The translations under genes and the position numbers were made by a program. 64,000 bases of DNA. It comes from Nonomuraea typhae. GTDB taxonomy: Bacteria > Actinomycetota > Actinomycetes > Streptosporangiales > Streptosporangiaceae. Under the pieces are notes generated by a model. It was not told the origin of the DNA. It saw nothing but the letters and a program-made list of their open reading frames with translations, and ran no database searches. The stretch covers positions 434,001 through 498,000 of the forward strand of contig NZ_VRLV01000005.1 of assembly GCF_009760925.1 (NCBI RefSeq), given 5' to 3'. This document shows, piece after piece, positions 1 to 10,249 of this stretch. Position 1 is the stretch's first letter. Every line of letters begins with the position of its first letter.

Positions 1-2
1 AG

Positions 3-925
3 CTCCGGCTGCGCAAGCAGGTGCTCGAGGCCGTCGACCTCGCCCGGACCCAGTACCGCGCCCAGACCAAGGCGCTGGCCGGGATCACCGCCCAGTTAGG
101 ACGGACCGTCTCCCAGGTGCTCTCCCAGACCACCAGCGGCCTCAGCGCGTCGATGTCCTCCCTTCAGGCCGCCTCGCTGACCCAGGCGAAGGCCGCGGTG
201 AAGGTCGCCAAGGGCACCGTGGACGCGCTCACCATCAAGGCCCCGTTCTCCGGCGTGATCACCCTGGGCCGCGCCTCGGGCTCCGGCTCCGGCGGCTCCG
301 CGGCGCTCGGCGGTCTCCTGAGCCAGATCCCCGGCGGAGGCGGTGCCGCCCTTCCCGCCACGCCCTCCACCGGCGGCACCACGGTCGCGGCCGGCGTACC
401 CGTCTCCGCCGGGGACACCATCGTCACCGTCACCGACATCTCCGAGCTGACGCTCTCCGCCGACATCGACGAGACCGACATCCTGCTGGTGAAGCCCGGC
501 GCCAAGGCCGAGGTCGAACTGGACGCCGTCCCCGGAGCCACCTACACCGCCAAGGTCGCCGGCATCGGGGTCACGCCCCTGCAGTCCAGCACCGGCGGCG
601 TCAGCTACCCCGTCCGCCTGACCCTGGGGCCGGGAACCTTCGACGACTCGACCGCCGCCCCCGCCCCCAAACCCGGCATGAGCGCCGTCGCCCGCCTGAT
701 CGTCCGCGAATCGCCCGCCGCCGTGTCCGTCCCCGCCTCGGCCATCGTGACCAGCGGCCGCGAAAGCGTCGTCTGGGCCGCGACCGCGAACGGGGCCGCC
801 CAGCGGCGCGTGGTCAAGCTGGGCGCCCAGGGCGAGGCGGTGGTGGAGGTCCTCAGCGGCCTCACGGTCGGCGAGCGTGTGGTCGTCAAGGGCGCGGACT
901 CGGTACGGCAAGGCCAGCAGTTGTC

Positions 926-929
<4 letters not shown>
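3..929 (+). CDS. MacA/HlyD-type efflux adaptor subunit, 5' end outside window
   Basis: The frame is open from the first bases, so only the last 308 residues are visible and the true start lies upstream. The visible part begins in a Gln/Ala-rich helical (coiled-coil-like) segment, enters a barrel-sandwich strand (KAPFSGVI, about residue 80), carries a roughly 40-residue Gly/Ser/Pro-rich insert, and ends in beta-rich barrel and membrane-proximal segments. In this family the adaptor works outside the membrane and couples a MacB-like ABC pump to export. The stop codon overlaps the ATPase start by 4 bp and the permease follows directly, so the three genes form one tripartite transporter operon. 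The substrate cannot be read from sequence. Confidence 0.85.
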
Positions 930-1653
<724 letters not shown>

Positions 1654-1657
<4 letters not shown>

Positions 1658-2838
1658 GAGGGCGCGAGGCGTTCGGCATGGCCTTGGAGGCATTACGGGT
1701 CAACCGGATGCGGAGCCTGCTCACCATGCTGGGCGTGATCATCGGCGTCCTGTCGGTCGTGATCCTGGTCTCGGTGGGCACCGGGGCGAAGGACACCGTC
1801 GAGCGGGAGATCTCCGGCCTGGGCAGCAACATCATCCTGATCGTCCCCGGCCGGCTGAACATGGGCGCCGCCCCCACGCAGAGCCGCCTCGACCTCACCG
1901 ACGTCGCCTACGTGCGCCGGGTGGTCGGGGATCCGGGCAAGGTGACGGTGTCCCTGCAGTCGGGCGAAACCGTGCGGGTCGGCAGGGCCGAGACGTTCTC
2001 CACGATCATCGGCACCGACGAGAACCTCCCCAACATCTTCGCCCGCCCCCTGGCCAAGGGCCGCTATCTCAGCGAGACCGACGTGGACACCCGCCGCCGC
2101 GTCACCGTGCTGGGCTCGGAAGTCGCCGTGAAGCTCTTCGGCGACATCGACCCCCTGGGCCGCCAGGTGACGATCTCCGGCGCCCGCTTCCGCGTCGTCG
2201 GCGTGTACGGGCCGCTGGGCTCCGCCTTCGGCGTGGCCCGCGACCAGGAGATCCACATGCCGGTCACCACCGCCCAGCGCCTGCTCGGCATCCCGCGCAT
2301 CAACGGCATGGCCGTCGGCGCCTCCGGCCCGGACGAGATCGAACCCCTCCAGCACAAGGTGGTGGACGCCCTCGTGGACCGCTACCCCGGCGAGCACTTC
2401 TCCGCCGTCACCCAGACGCAGCTCCTCGGCACCATCGGCACCGTCATCAACATGCTGACCGGCGTCCTGGCGGCCATCGCCGGCATCTCCCTGCTGGTCG
2501 GCGGGGTGGGTGTGTCCAACATCATGCTGGTCAGCGTCCGCGAGCGCACCCGGGAGATCGGCCTGCGCAAGGCCCTGGGCGCCCGGCAAGGCGACATCCT
2601 CCGCCAGTTCCTCATCGAGGCCGTCCTGCTGACGACCATCGGCGGCGCCATCGGCATCCTCCTCGGCGTGGGCGGCTCCCTGGCCATCGACACCTTCACC
2701 CCGGTCCCCGCCTCCGTCACCCTGTGGTCGCTGGCCCTGGCCTTCGGCGTATCAGCGGGCGTGGGCGTCTTCTTCGGCGTCGCCCCCGCCCGCCGGGCCG
2801 GAAAGCTCGACCCCGTCACCGCGCTCCGCGCCGAATAG
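1654..2838 (+). CDS. MacB-type ABC transporter permease (FtsX-like)
   Basis: A 394-residue membrane protein with the MacB layout: one N-terminal membrane helix (about residues 20-42), a large extracytoplasmic MacB-type domain (about 45-245), then three C-terminal helices of the FtsX fold (roughly 265-290, 320-345 and 355-380). The cytoplasmic coupling sequence VRERTREIGLRKALGA lies between the first two C-terminal helices and is diagnostic. The GTG start overlaps the ATPase stop. Such permeases are thought to work by mechanotransmission with an adaptor rather than by moving substrate through the membrane core. A 55-bp gap separates it from the next gene, which has its own promoter-like hexamer. 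Confidence 0.92.
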
Positions 2839-2880
2839 CCTTGGTGGGGGCGTTGGTCGTGGGTCGTCGTTTCGGTCCGG

Positions 2881-2886
2881 CACAAT
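2881..2886 (+). promoter_or_regulatory. candidate leaderless -10 element of the BTAD regulator gene
   Basis: CACAAT lies 7 nt before the ATG at 2894 and no Shine-Dalgarno sequence is present. Transcription would start at or next to the start codon. This is inferred from spacing only; no clear -35 was found. Confidence 0.4.
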
Positions 2887-2893
2887 TGCCTGC

Positions 2894-5800
2894 ATGCGAG
2901 TCGGATTGCTCGGGCCGTTCGAGGTCCGGAACCTTGACGGGGATGTTGTGGAGGTTCCGGGGGGACGGCTGCGCGCGTTGCTGGCCGCGCTCGCCCTCGA
3001 ACCCGGCCGGATCGTCTCGCGGGCGCGGCTCGTGGACTGGATCTGGGGGGAGCAGCCGCCCGCCGACGAGGTCAACGCCGTGCAGGCGCTGGTGTCCAGG
3101 CTGCGCAGGGTGCTGCCGGACGGTGTGATCGAGGCGGACTCCGGCGGGTACCGCCTGGCCGTGGACCGCGACGCCGTGGACGTGAGCCGGTTCGAGCACC
3201 TGGTCGGTCAGGCCCGTGCCGCCGAGCCCGCGGAGAAGGCGGAACTGCTGCGCTCGGCGCTGGCGTTGTGGCGCGGCAAGGCCATGGCCGACATCGCCCT
3301 GCACGACAGTGAGGTGTTCGACGCCGCGGTGGCGCGGCTGGACGAGCTGCACGTCGCCGTGCTCGGAGACCGGGTGGCCGCGGACATCCGCCTGGGCCGC
3401 GGCTCGGAGCTGGTGTCCGAGCTGACCGAGCTGGTGGCCGCCTATCCGCTGCGCGAGGGGTTCGTGGCGGCCCTGATGCGGGCCCTGGCCGAGGCAGGGC
3501 GTGAGGCCGAGGCGCTGACGTTGTTCCAGCGGACGCGGGAGCGGCTCGCCGACGAACTGGGCGCCGACCCGTCGGCTGAGCTGTCGGCGCTGCACACCGC
3601 GTTGCTGCGCGGCGAACTGGGCGAACGGGCGGAGAATCGCAGGACGAACCTGCGCGCCGAGCTGACGAGCTTCGTCGGCAAGGACACCGACGTCGCCGCG
3701 GTCGCCGTTCTGGCCATCGGGCACCGGCTGGTCACCCTGACGGGACCGGGCGGCACCGGCAAGACGAGACTGGCCACGGAGACCGCGCGGACGATGCTGG
3801 CCGAGCTGCCGGACGGCGCGTGGCTGGTCGAACTGGCCTCGGTGCCGGTCGGCGGCGACCTGGCGCAGGCCGCCCTGACCGCGATCGGCCTGCGTGAGCA
3901 GGCACTGCTCGGTGACGCGCGGGCCGGAGAGCCGATGGACCAGCTGATCGCCGTGCTCAGGGAGCGCGCGATGTTGCTGATCCTGGACAACTGCGAGCAC
4001 GTGATCGAGGAGGCCGCGGCATTCGCGGATCGGCTGCTCGGGGAGTGCCGCAGGCTGCGGATCGTGGCCACGAGCAGGGAGCCGCTCGGCATCACCGGGG
4101 AGGTGCTGTGGCAGGTCGAGCCGCTCGCGCTGCCCGCGAACGCGGCGGACCCGGCCGAGATCGCTTCCTCGCCCGCGGTGCGGTTGCTGCGCGACCGCGC
4201 CGAGCTCGTGCGCAAGAACATCGGCTCCGATGCGCCCACGCTGGCGGCCATGGCGCGGATCTGCCGGGCGCTGGACGGGATGCCGCTGGCGATCGAGCTG
4301 GCCGCGGCACGGCTGCGCACGATGTCCGTCGATCAGCTGGCCCGCCGACTCGACGACCGGTTCCAGCTGCTGACCGGCGGCAGCCGTACGGCGCTCTCGC
4401 GCCACAAGACGCTGCGCGCGGTCGTGGACTGGAGCTGGGACCTGCTGTCCGAGGACGAGCGCAGGGTGCTGCGGCGGCTGTCGGTGTTCTCCGGCGGGGT
4501 GAGCCTGGAGGCGGCCGAGCGGGTGTGCGAGGACGCGGAGGCGGCGGGGGAGCCGGTGCTCGACCTGCTGACCGCGTTGATCGAGAAGTCGCTGCTGCTG
4601 GCCGACGGCGAGGGGCTGCCGCGGTACCGCATGCTCAACACCATCCGGGAGTACGCGGACGACCGGCTCGCCGAAGCCGGGGAGACCGAGTCGGCGCGCC
4701 GGGCCCACCTCGCCTACTTCACCGAGCTGGCCGAGACGGCTGATCCGTACCTGCGCACGGCCGAGCAGCTGACGTGGCTGGCCACGCTCGAGGCCGAGCA
4801 CGACAACATCGGTACGGCCCTGCGCGGGGCGATCGCCGCGGGCTGGGCGGCGGAGGCGATGCGGCTGCTCGGGGCCGTGGGCTGGTACTACTTCCTCAGC
4901 GGGCGCCGGGGCGAGGGCACGGAGCTGAGCATCGCGGCCTCCTCGCTGCCGGGCGAGGTGCCCGATGACGTGCGGGCGCTGGCCTACACCCAGGCGGCGG
5001 TGTTCGTGAGCTCCGGCGTCGGCGGCGATCAGTACCAGGCGCGGGAGTGGATCGAGGGAGCACACCGGTTCGCCCAGCGCAGCGGGTCGCGCAATCCGTT
5101 GCTCGGGTTCGTCGCGCCGCTGGCGGCGATGCTGAAGGGGCCGGAGGAGTTCCTGCCCGCGTTCGACGCGCTCGTCGTCGCCGACGATCCGTGGGTCCGC
5201 GCGCAGGCCAGGCTGGCCCGTGGCCGGTTGCGGCTCACGCTCGGCGGCGACGAGACCGACGTGGACACCGACGCCGAGACCGCCCTGGCCGAGAGCCGCA
5301 CGCTGGGTGACCGGTGGGGGATCTCGCTGGCGCTGGGCTTCCTGGCCGATCGGCTGGCCATGCGCGGGGAGTTCGCCCGTGCGGTTGAGTACTTCGATGA
5401 GGCGGTCGTCGCGCTGACCGAGCTGGGCTCGACCGAGGACGTGGCCATCACGCGGGCGCGGCAGGCTCAGCTGTACTGGCTGATGGGCGACCAGGCGGCC
5501 AGCGCGTCCGCCATGGCGGAGGCGGAGCGGTGGGCGGACGGGATCACCTGGCCGGACGCGCTGGCGGAGCTATCGCTGTCGAAGGCGAGGCTGGCGCGCT
5601 GGCGCGGCGAACCGGACCAGGCCCACCGGCACCTGGCCACCGTGCTGGCGATGCTGGACAACGGGGAACTGGGCGCGTTCGTCCACGCCGCCGCCAACGA
5701 CATGTACGGCTACCTCGCCGAGGATCTCGAGAAGGCCCGCGCCTATCGGAGCGAGGCGTTCCGCGCGGCCACGGAGAGCACGCATCCGCCGCTGATCGCC

Positions 5801-6037
5801 CAGGTGCTGATCGGCATCGCGGATCTCGCGCTCCGTCAGGGGCAGTATGAGCAGGCCGCGCGGCTGCTCGGGGCGAGCGACACCGTGCGCGGCACGCCGG
5901 ACCGTTCGCAGCTGGACGCCTCCAGGATCGCCGCGGACACGCGCGATCGCCTCGGTGAACCGGGGTTCACCGAGGCGATGCGGGAGGGCGGGCAGCGGGA
6001 TTGGCGGGAACTGGCCGAGGCCACGCTCGGGTCGTAG
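2894..6037 (+). CDS. AfsR/SARP-like transcriptional regulator (winged helix, BTAD, NB-ARC, TPR-like)
   Basis: A 1047-residue multidomain regulator. Residues 1-90 form an OmpR-type winged helix (start RVGLLGPFEV, later LVSRLRRVLP); about 95-240 is the bacterial transcriptional activation domain; about 255-520 is an NB-ARC/STAND ATPase with P-loop G284-T291 (GPGGTGKT), Walker B-like LLILDNCEH and GMPLAIELAA motifs; the remaining half is a helical repeat region resembling TPRs. The family activates secondary-metabolite or transport genes, with the ATPase acting as a ligand-gated switch. It follows the MacAB-like operon and converges on the DrrAB-type exporter, so either transporter is a plausible target, but no binding site was proved. 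Confidence 0.93.
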   Translation: MRVGLLGPFEVRNLDGDVVEVPGGRLRALLAALALEPGRIVSRARLVDWIWGEQPPADEVNAVQALVSRLRRVLPDGVIEADSGGYRLAVDRDAVDVSRFEHLVGQARAAEPAEKAELLRSALALWRGKAMADIALHDSEVFDAAVARLDELHVAVLGDRVAADIRLGRGSELVSELTELVAAYPLREGFVAALMRALAEAGREAEALTLFQRTRERLADELGADPSAELSALHTALLRGELGERAENRRTNLRAELTSFVGKDTDVAAVAVLAIGHRLVTLTGPGGTGKTRLATETARTMLAELPDGAWLVELASVPVGGDLAQAALTAIGLREQALLGDARAGEPMDQLIAVLRERAMLLILDNCEHVIEEAAAFADRLLGECRRLRIVATSREPLGITGEVLWQVEPLALPANAADPAEIASSPAVRLLRDRAELVRKNIGSDAPTLAAMARICRALDGMPLAIELAAARLRTMSVDQLARRLDDRFQLLTGGSRTALSRHKTLRAVVDWSWDLLSEDERRVLRRLSVFSGGVSLEAAERVCEDAEAAGEPVLDLLTALIEKSLLLADGEGLPRYRMLNTIREYADDRLAEAGETESARRAHLAYFTELAETADPYLRTAEQLTWLATLEAEHDNIGTALRGAIAAGWAAEAMRLLGAVGWYYFLSGRRGEGTELSIAASSLPGEVPDDVRALAYTQAAVFVSSGVGGDQYQAREWIEGAHRFAQRSGSRNPLLGFVAPLAAMLKGPEEFLPAFDALVVADDPWVRAQARLARGRLRLTLGGDETDVDTDAETALAESRTLGDRWGISLALGFLADRLAMRGEFARAVEYFDEAVVALTELGSTEDVAITRARQAQLYWLMGDQAASASAMAEAERWADGITWPDALAELSLSKARLARWRGEPDQAHRHLATVLAMLDNGELGAFVHAAANDMYGYLAEDLEKARAYRSEAFRAATESTHPPLIAQVLIGIADLALRQGQYEQAARLLGASDTVRGTPDRSQLDASRIAADTRDRLGEPGFTEAMREGGQRDWRELAEATLGS

Positions 6038-6075
6038 ATCGCGGTTGCCACGTGGCTCACCCTGAGCTTCGCTGA

Positions 6076-6837
6076 TCACGCCCGCTTCGCGAACGACGTG
6101 CGCGCCCACAGGTAGCCGACCAGGGCCAGCCCGACGCACCAGGCGATCGCCGTGATGGCCGAGCTCCACGAGGGCGTGCCGCTCAGCAGCCCGCGCAGGG
6201 TCTCGATGATCGGGGTGAACGGCTGGTATTCGGCGAACTGCCGCGCACCCGCGCCCATCTTGTCGGCCGGCACGAACGCGCTGCTCAGGAACGGCAGCAG
6301 CATCAGCGGGACGGCGGCGAAACCCGCGCTCTCCGGCGTCTTGGCCGCCAGGCCGAACGCGACGGTGAGCCAGCCGATCGCCAGGACCGCCAGGACGATG
6401 ATGCCGATCACGCCGAGCCACTGCGGAAGGTTCGCCGACGGCCGGAAGCCCATCAGGAACGAGACCCCGATGATGAACGCGATGGCCACCAGGCTGCGCA
6501 ACATGGTGGCGATCACGTGCGCGTTCAGCACCGCGGCCCGGGAGACGTGCATGACGCGCAGCCGGTTGATGAACCCGGTCGTCATGTCGGAGTTCACCGC
6601 GGTCGCGGTGGGGCCGACCCCGTAGCAGATGGTCGTCAGGATCAGCCCCGGCGTCACGTAGTCGGCGTAGTTGACGCCGACGCTGAACGCGTCACCGAAG
6701 ATGTAGATCATCAGGAACATCAGCACCAGCGGCATGATGATGCCGTTGAACAGGGCCAGCGGGTTGCGCATCGTGTGCCGGAAGTTGCGCCGCAGCATGG
6801 TCGCGGAGTCGGTCAGGGTGGCAGAGACGGCATTCAT
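6076..6837 (-). CDS. ABC-2 type permease, DrrB family
   Basis: A 253-residue membrane protein with about six hydrophobic segments and the ABC-2 motif region FINRLRVMHVSRAAVL between helices, the classic DrrB (daunorubicin exporter) coupling region. It begins with a short cytoplasmic N-terminus (TMLRRNFRHTMRNP). The ATG overlaps the stop of the DrrA-like gene by ATGA, so the pair is co-translated. Together they should form a drug or lipid exporter. No biosynthetic genes lie close by, so self-resistance is not supported by context; a general multidrug or envelope function is equally possible. Confidence 0.93.
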   Translation of the reverse strand: MNAVSATLTDSATMLRRNFRHTMRNPLALFNGIIMPLVLMFLMIYIFGDAFSVGVNYADYVTPGLILTTICYGVGPTATAVNSDMTTGFINRLRVMHVSRAAVLNAHVIATMLRSLVAIAFIIGVSFLMGFRPSANLPQWLGVIGIIVLAVLAIGWLTVAFGLAAKTPESAGFAAVPLMLLPFLSSAFVPADKMGAGARQFAEYQPFTPIIETLRGLLSGTPSWSSAITAIAWCVGLALVGYLWARTSFAKRA

Positions 6838-7778
6838 CGGGCGGTAACCTCCGTGCGTGCGTGACCGGTGAGGGCCAGGAAGACGTCATCCAGATCCGGT
6901 GTGTGCACCGACAGTTCCTCGGCTTCGATGAAGTGCGCGTCCAGCCGATCCAGCAGCGCGCGCAGCGACCGCACCCCGCCGTCGCCGGGAACCCGCAGGG
7001 TCAGCTCGTCGTCGTCCCTGGCGGACTCGGGCAGCACGCGGGCGGCGAGGTCGAGCGCGGGCCGATCGCTGAAGCGCAGCCGCACGTGGCTGCCGGGGAC
7101 CCGGCGCTTGAGCTCGGCGGCGCTGCCCTCGGCCACCAGCCGGCCCTGGTCGAGCACCGCGATGCGGTCGGCGAGCTGGTCGGCCTCTTCGAGGTACTGG
7201 GTGGTCAGGAAGATGGTCATCCCGTCGGCGACCAGCTCCCGGATGATCTCCCACATCGTGCGGCGGCTGCGCGGATCGAGTCCGGTCGTGGGCTCGTCCA
7301 GGAAGATGATCTGCGGCTTGCCGACCATGGTCATGGCGAGATCCAGCTTGCGGCGCATGCCGCCGGAGTAGGAGGCGGCCGGCTTGCCCGCCGCCTCCAC
7401 CAGCTCGAAGCGCTCGAGCAGCCGGCGGGCGATGGCCTTGCCCTGCGCCTTGGGCAGGTGCAGCAGATCGGCCATCAGCAGGAGGTTCTCCTCGCCGGTG
7501 AGCAGGTCGTCCACCGACGAGAACTGCCCGGTGACGCCGATCGCCGCGCGCACCGCCCTGGTCTGCGTGACCACGTCGTGCCCGGCCACGACCACCTTGC
7601 CCGCGTCGGGCGTCAGCAGCGTGGTCAGCACGTTCACCGTCGTCGTCTTGCCCGCGCCGTTGGGCCCGAGCAGCGCGAAGATCGTGCCGGTCCGGACGTT
7701 CAGGTCGACGCCGTCCAGCACGATCTTGTCTTTGTACGCCTTCCGCAGCCCCGTGGCCGCGATCGCTGAACCGTTCAT
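6834..7778 (-). CDS. ABC transporter ATP-binding protein, DrrA family
   Basis: A 314-residue ATPase with Walker A (GPNGAGKTT, residues 38-46), signature (YSGGMRRKL, about 136-144), Walker B (IIFLDEP, about 156-162) and a C-terminal extension ending near ELSVHTPDLDDVF, typical of DrrA proteins. The frame stays open upstream to 7982, but ATG at 7778 was chosen because GAAGG stands 7-9 nt before it and the conserved domain begins right there. A promoter-like pair lies at 7802-7830. It is the first gene of a two-gene operon with the DrrB-like permease. Confidence 0.93.
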   Translation of the reverse strand: MNGSAIAATGLRKAYKDKIVLDGVDLNVRTGTIFALLGPNGAGKTTTVNVLTTLLTPDAGKVVVAGHDVVTQTRAVRAAIGVTGQFSSVDDLLTGEENLLLMADLLHLPKAQGKAIARRLLERFELVEAAGKPAASYSGGMRRKLDLAMTMVGKPQIIFLDEPTTGLDPRSRRTMWEIIRELVADGMTIFLTTQYLEEADQLADRIAVLDQGRLVAEGSAAELKRRVPGSHVRLRFSDRPALDLAARVLPESARDDDELTLRVPGDGGVRSLRALLDRLDAHFIEAEELSVHTPDLDDVFLALTGHARTEVTAR

Positions 7779-7801
7779 GTCCGCTACCTTCGACGACCCC
7801 T

Positions 7802-7842
7802 CTGATACGGGGCCGTCGTGGTGCTGACACGGCGGCTGACAC
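7802..7842 (-). promoter_or_regulatory. candidate promoter of the DrrAB-like operon with 12-bp direct repeat
   Basis: On the minus strand GTGTCA (7830-7825) and TATCAG (7807-7802) are separated by 17 bp, a reasonable -35/-10 pair about 23 nt before the ATG. The octamer GTGTCAGC occurs twice (7842-7835 and 7830-7823) with a 12-bp period and overlaps the -35, which suggests a direct-repeat operator. A regulator cannot be named. Confidence 0.4.
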
Positions 7843-7866
7843 GCGAGCGCGGCACCGCCCGGTGGA

Positions 7867-8628
7867 TCAGGCGTCGCGGCGGCGCAGGAGCACGGAGCCG
7901 GCCAGCAGCGTGACGACCACCCAGGCGAGGTACGCCCCGAACCCGGCCCAGGGCTCCAGCCACTCCGGCCGGGGGTTGACATAGGTGACCTGGAGGCCGG
8001 CGTTGGAGGTGAAGAACTTGGCCACCGTCTCCCCCCACGCGCCGGGCAGGATGGTCGTGAGCTGGGGCAGGACGAGCGTCAGCGAGATGGCGGTGACGAT
8101 CGCGCCGGGCGTGTGCCGGATCACCGAGCCCAGGGCGAGGCCGAACATGCCGCTGGCCGCGAGGTACAGGCCGGTCCCGGTGACGGCCCGCAACACCCCC
8201 GGGTCGCCCAGCGAGGCGTCCAGGTCCTTCGTCGCCAGGATGATCTGGGCCACGAAGAAGGCCGTGTAGGCCGACAGCAGGCCGACCACCACCGCGGCCA
8301 CGGTGAACACGGCGGCCTTGCCGTACAGGAGGGTCAGGCGCTGGGGTACGGCCTGCAGCGAGGTCCGGATCATGCCGGTGCGGTATTCGCCGGAGATGAC
8401 CAGCACGCCCAGGGTCGCCATGGCGATGGCGGCGAAGGGGAGGGCGACGGTGGCCAGCTGCACGGCGCCGGCCGGGCCGGCCTGGGCGTCGGCGGAGGCG
8501 TTGGCGACCGTGACCGCGGTGACCAGGCCGCCGAGCCCGACCATCATGACGAAGGCGGAGGCGAGCGTCCACACCGTGGAGCGCAGGCTGCGGAGCTTGG
8601 TCCATTCGGACCGCATCACGTCGATCAT
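7867..8628 (-). CDS. ABC-2 family transporter permease
   Basis: A 253-residue protein beginning MIDVMRSEWTKLRSLRS, the usual N-terminus of actinobacterial ABC-2 permeases, followed by about six membrane helices and a basic tail (LLRRRDA). The frame continues upstream, but ATG at 8628 overlaps the stop of the ATPase gene (ATGA) and marks the start of the conserved region. With the upstream ATPase and two-component genes it looks like a four-gene operon (kinase, regulator, ATPase, permease). The substrate is unknown; such sets in actinomycetes often respond to envelope stress or peptide antibiotics, which here is inference. Confidence 0.88.
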   Translation of the reverse strand: MIDVMRSEWTKLRSLRSTVWTLASAFVMMVGLGGLVTAVTVANASADAQAGPAGAVQLATVALPFAAIAMATLGVLVISGEYRTGMIRTSLQAVPQRLTLLYGKAAVFTVAAVVVGLLSAYTAFFVAQIILATKDLDASLGDPGVLRAVTGTGLYLAASGMFGLALGSVIRHTPGAIVTAISLTLVLPQLTTILPGAWGETVAKFFTSNAGLQVTYVNPRPEWLEPWAGFGAYLAWVVVTLLAGSVLLRRRDA

Positions 8629-9515
8629 GAGGTGTACTCCAGACTGTCCTTGGTCAGCTCCATGTAGGCGGCCTCCAGCGTGGGCTGGACATAGGTGAGC
8701 TCCTCCAGCGGCAGGCCGGCGCGGGCCGTGAGCGTGCCGATCTCCAGCGGCTCCAGGCCGGTCACGCGCAGGTGGTCGTGGTGGAGCTCGCCGGTCTTGA
8801 GCAGCTGGGCCACCTCCGCGAGCCGGGGCGAGCGCACCCGCACGAAGCCCTGGGAGCTGCGGCCGATGAACTCCGACATGCTGGTGTCGGCGATGAGCTC
8901 GCCCTTGCCGATGACGATGAGGTGGTCGGCCGTCTGGGCCATCTCGCTCATCAGGTGGCTGGAGACGAAGACGGTGCGCCCTTCGGCGGCGAGTTTGCGC
9001 ATGAAGGTGCGGATCCACAGGATGCCGTCGGGGTCGAGGCCGTTGACCGGCTCGTCGAAGAGGAGGATCTCCGGGTCGCCGAGCAGCGCGGCGGCGATGC
9101 CGAGGCGCTGGGACATGCCGAGGGAGAAGCCGCCGATGCGGCGCCTGGCCACCTGGCTGAGGCCGACGGTCTCCAGGACCTGCTCGACCCGGGAGGCGGG
9201 CAGGCCGTTGCTCTGGGCGATGGCCAGCAAGTGGTTGCGCGCGCTGCGCCCGCCGTGCACGGCCTTGGCGTCGAGGAGCGCGCCGATCCTGCGCAGCGGG
9301 TGCTTGAGCTGGTGGTACGGCACGCCGTCCACGACCACGGAGCCTCCGCTGGGATGGTCAAGACCGAGGATCATGCGCATGGTGGTCGATTTTCCGGCGC
9401 CGTTGGGCCCGAGGAAGCCGGTCACCTGCCCGGGCTCCACGGTGAACGACAGACCGGCGACCGCGGTGGTCTGGCCGTAGCGTTTGGTGAGGTCCGTAGC
9501 CTTGATGGAGGTCAT
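8625..9515 (-). CDS. ABC transporter ATP-binding protein (bacitracin/BcrA-like subfamily)
   Basis: A 296-residue ATPase with Walker A (GPNGAGKST, residues 36-44), signature (FSLGMSQRLG, about 129-138), Walker B (ILLFDEP, about 149-155) and the BcrA-like switch region VFVSSHLMSEM. A C-terminal segment of about 80 residues follows the ATPase core. It is coupled to the permease by an ATGA overlap. It lies 80 bp downstream of the response-regulator gene on the same strand, which suggests control by that two-component system. GGAG just upstream of the ATG serves as ribosome binding site. Confidence 0.92.
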   Translation of the reverse strand: MTSIKATDLTKRYGQTTAVAGLSFTVEPGQVTGFLGPNGAGKSTTMRMILGLDHPSGGSVVVDGVPYHQLKHPLRRIGALLDAKAVHGGRSARNHLLAIAQSNGLPASRVEQVLETVGLSQVARRRIGGFSLGMSQRLGIAAALLGDPEILLFDEPVNGLDPDGILWIRTFMRKLAAEGRTVFVSSHLMSEMAQTADHLIVIGKGELIADTSMSEFIGRSSQGFVRVRSPRLAEVAQLLKTGELHHDHLRVTGLEPLEIGTLTARAGLPLEELTYVQPTLEAAYMELTKDSLEYTS

Positions 9516-9595
9516 GGTTCAAGGGTGTCGGGCGGATCGCGGCAGGGCGTCCTGCCCGAGAACTGTTTCCCGGCCGCCCGTCTGGGATCGTGCTC

Positions 9596-10249
9596 CTACT
9601 CCCCGGGGCTGACCAGGCCCGCTTCGTAGGCGAGGATCACCGCCTGGGCCCGGTCGCGTACCCCTGTCTTGCCGAACACGCTCGTGACGTGGTTCTTCAC
9701 GGTGGAGGGGGAGACGTCCAGCCGCTCGGCGATCTCCGGGTTGGAGCGGCCCTTGGCGATGTGGACCAGCACCTCGCGCTCCCGGTCGGTCAGCTCGGGC
9801 AGGACCGCCGGGGCGGGGCGGGTCCTGACGGCGCGCACGAACGTGCCGATGAGCCTGGTGAGCAGGCGCGGGGCGACGGCGGACTCGCCCCGGTGCACGA
9901 CCCTGACGCCTTCGACGAGCTCCTCGGGGGAGATGTCCTTGGGCAGGAAGCCGCCGGCCCCGGCCCGGAGCGCGGCGAGGACGTTCTCGTCCAGGTCGAA
10001 GGTGCTGAGCGCGAGGACCCGGGTGCCGGGCAGTTCGGCGGTGATCAGCTCGGTGGCGGCGACGCCGTCCAGGACGGGCATGTGGAGGTCCATGAGCACG
10101 ACGTCGGGGCGGAGCTCGCGGCTGCGCGCGACGGCCTCCTCGCCGTCGCCGGCCTCGCCCACGACCTCCATGTCCGGCTGGGCGTTGAGCATGAGCCGGA
10201 ACCCGGTGCGCACCAGCGCCTGGTCGTCGACCAGTAACACCCTGATCAT
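9596..10249 (-). CDS. NarL/FixJ-family response regulator
   Basis: A 217-residue regulator. Receiver domain 1-120 has the acidic pair D8/D9, phosphoacceptor D54 (VVLMDLHMP) and K104 (FLPKD). A LuxR-type HTH occupies about 148-212 (LTDREREVLVHIAKG, then STVKNHVTSVFGK). The frame extends far upstream through the kinase region, but the true ATG at 10249 overlaps the kinase stop (ATGA). It should be phosphorylated by the adjacent sensor kinase, and the ABC genes 80 bp downstream are its likeliest targets. Confidence 0.95.
   Translation of the reverse strand: MIRVLLVDDQALVRTGFRLMLNAQPDMEVVGEAGDGEEAVARSRELRPDVVLMDLHMPVLDGVAATELITAELPGTRVLALSTFDLDENVLAALRAGAGGFLPKDISPEELVEGVRVVHRGESAVAPRLLTRLIGTFVRAVRTRPAPAVLPELTDREREVLVHIAKGRSNPEIAERLDVSPSTVKNHVTSVFGKTGVRDRAQAVILAYEAGLVSPGE

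Noticed and set aside
2816-5065. Long open frame on the minus strand opposite the BTAD regulator
   Set aside because: It is a shadow of the regulator gene: the product is Arg/Gln/His-rich low-complexity sequence with no domain, as expected from reading high-GC codons backwards.
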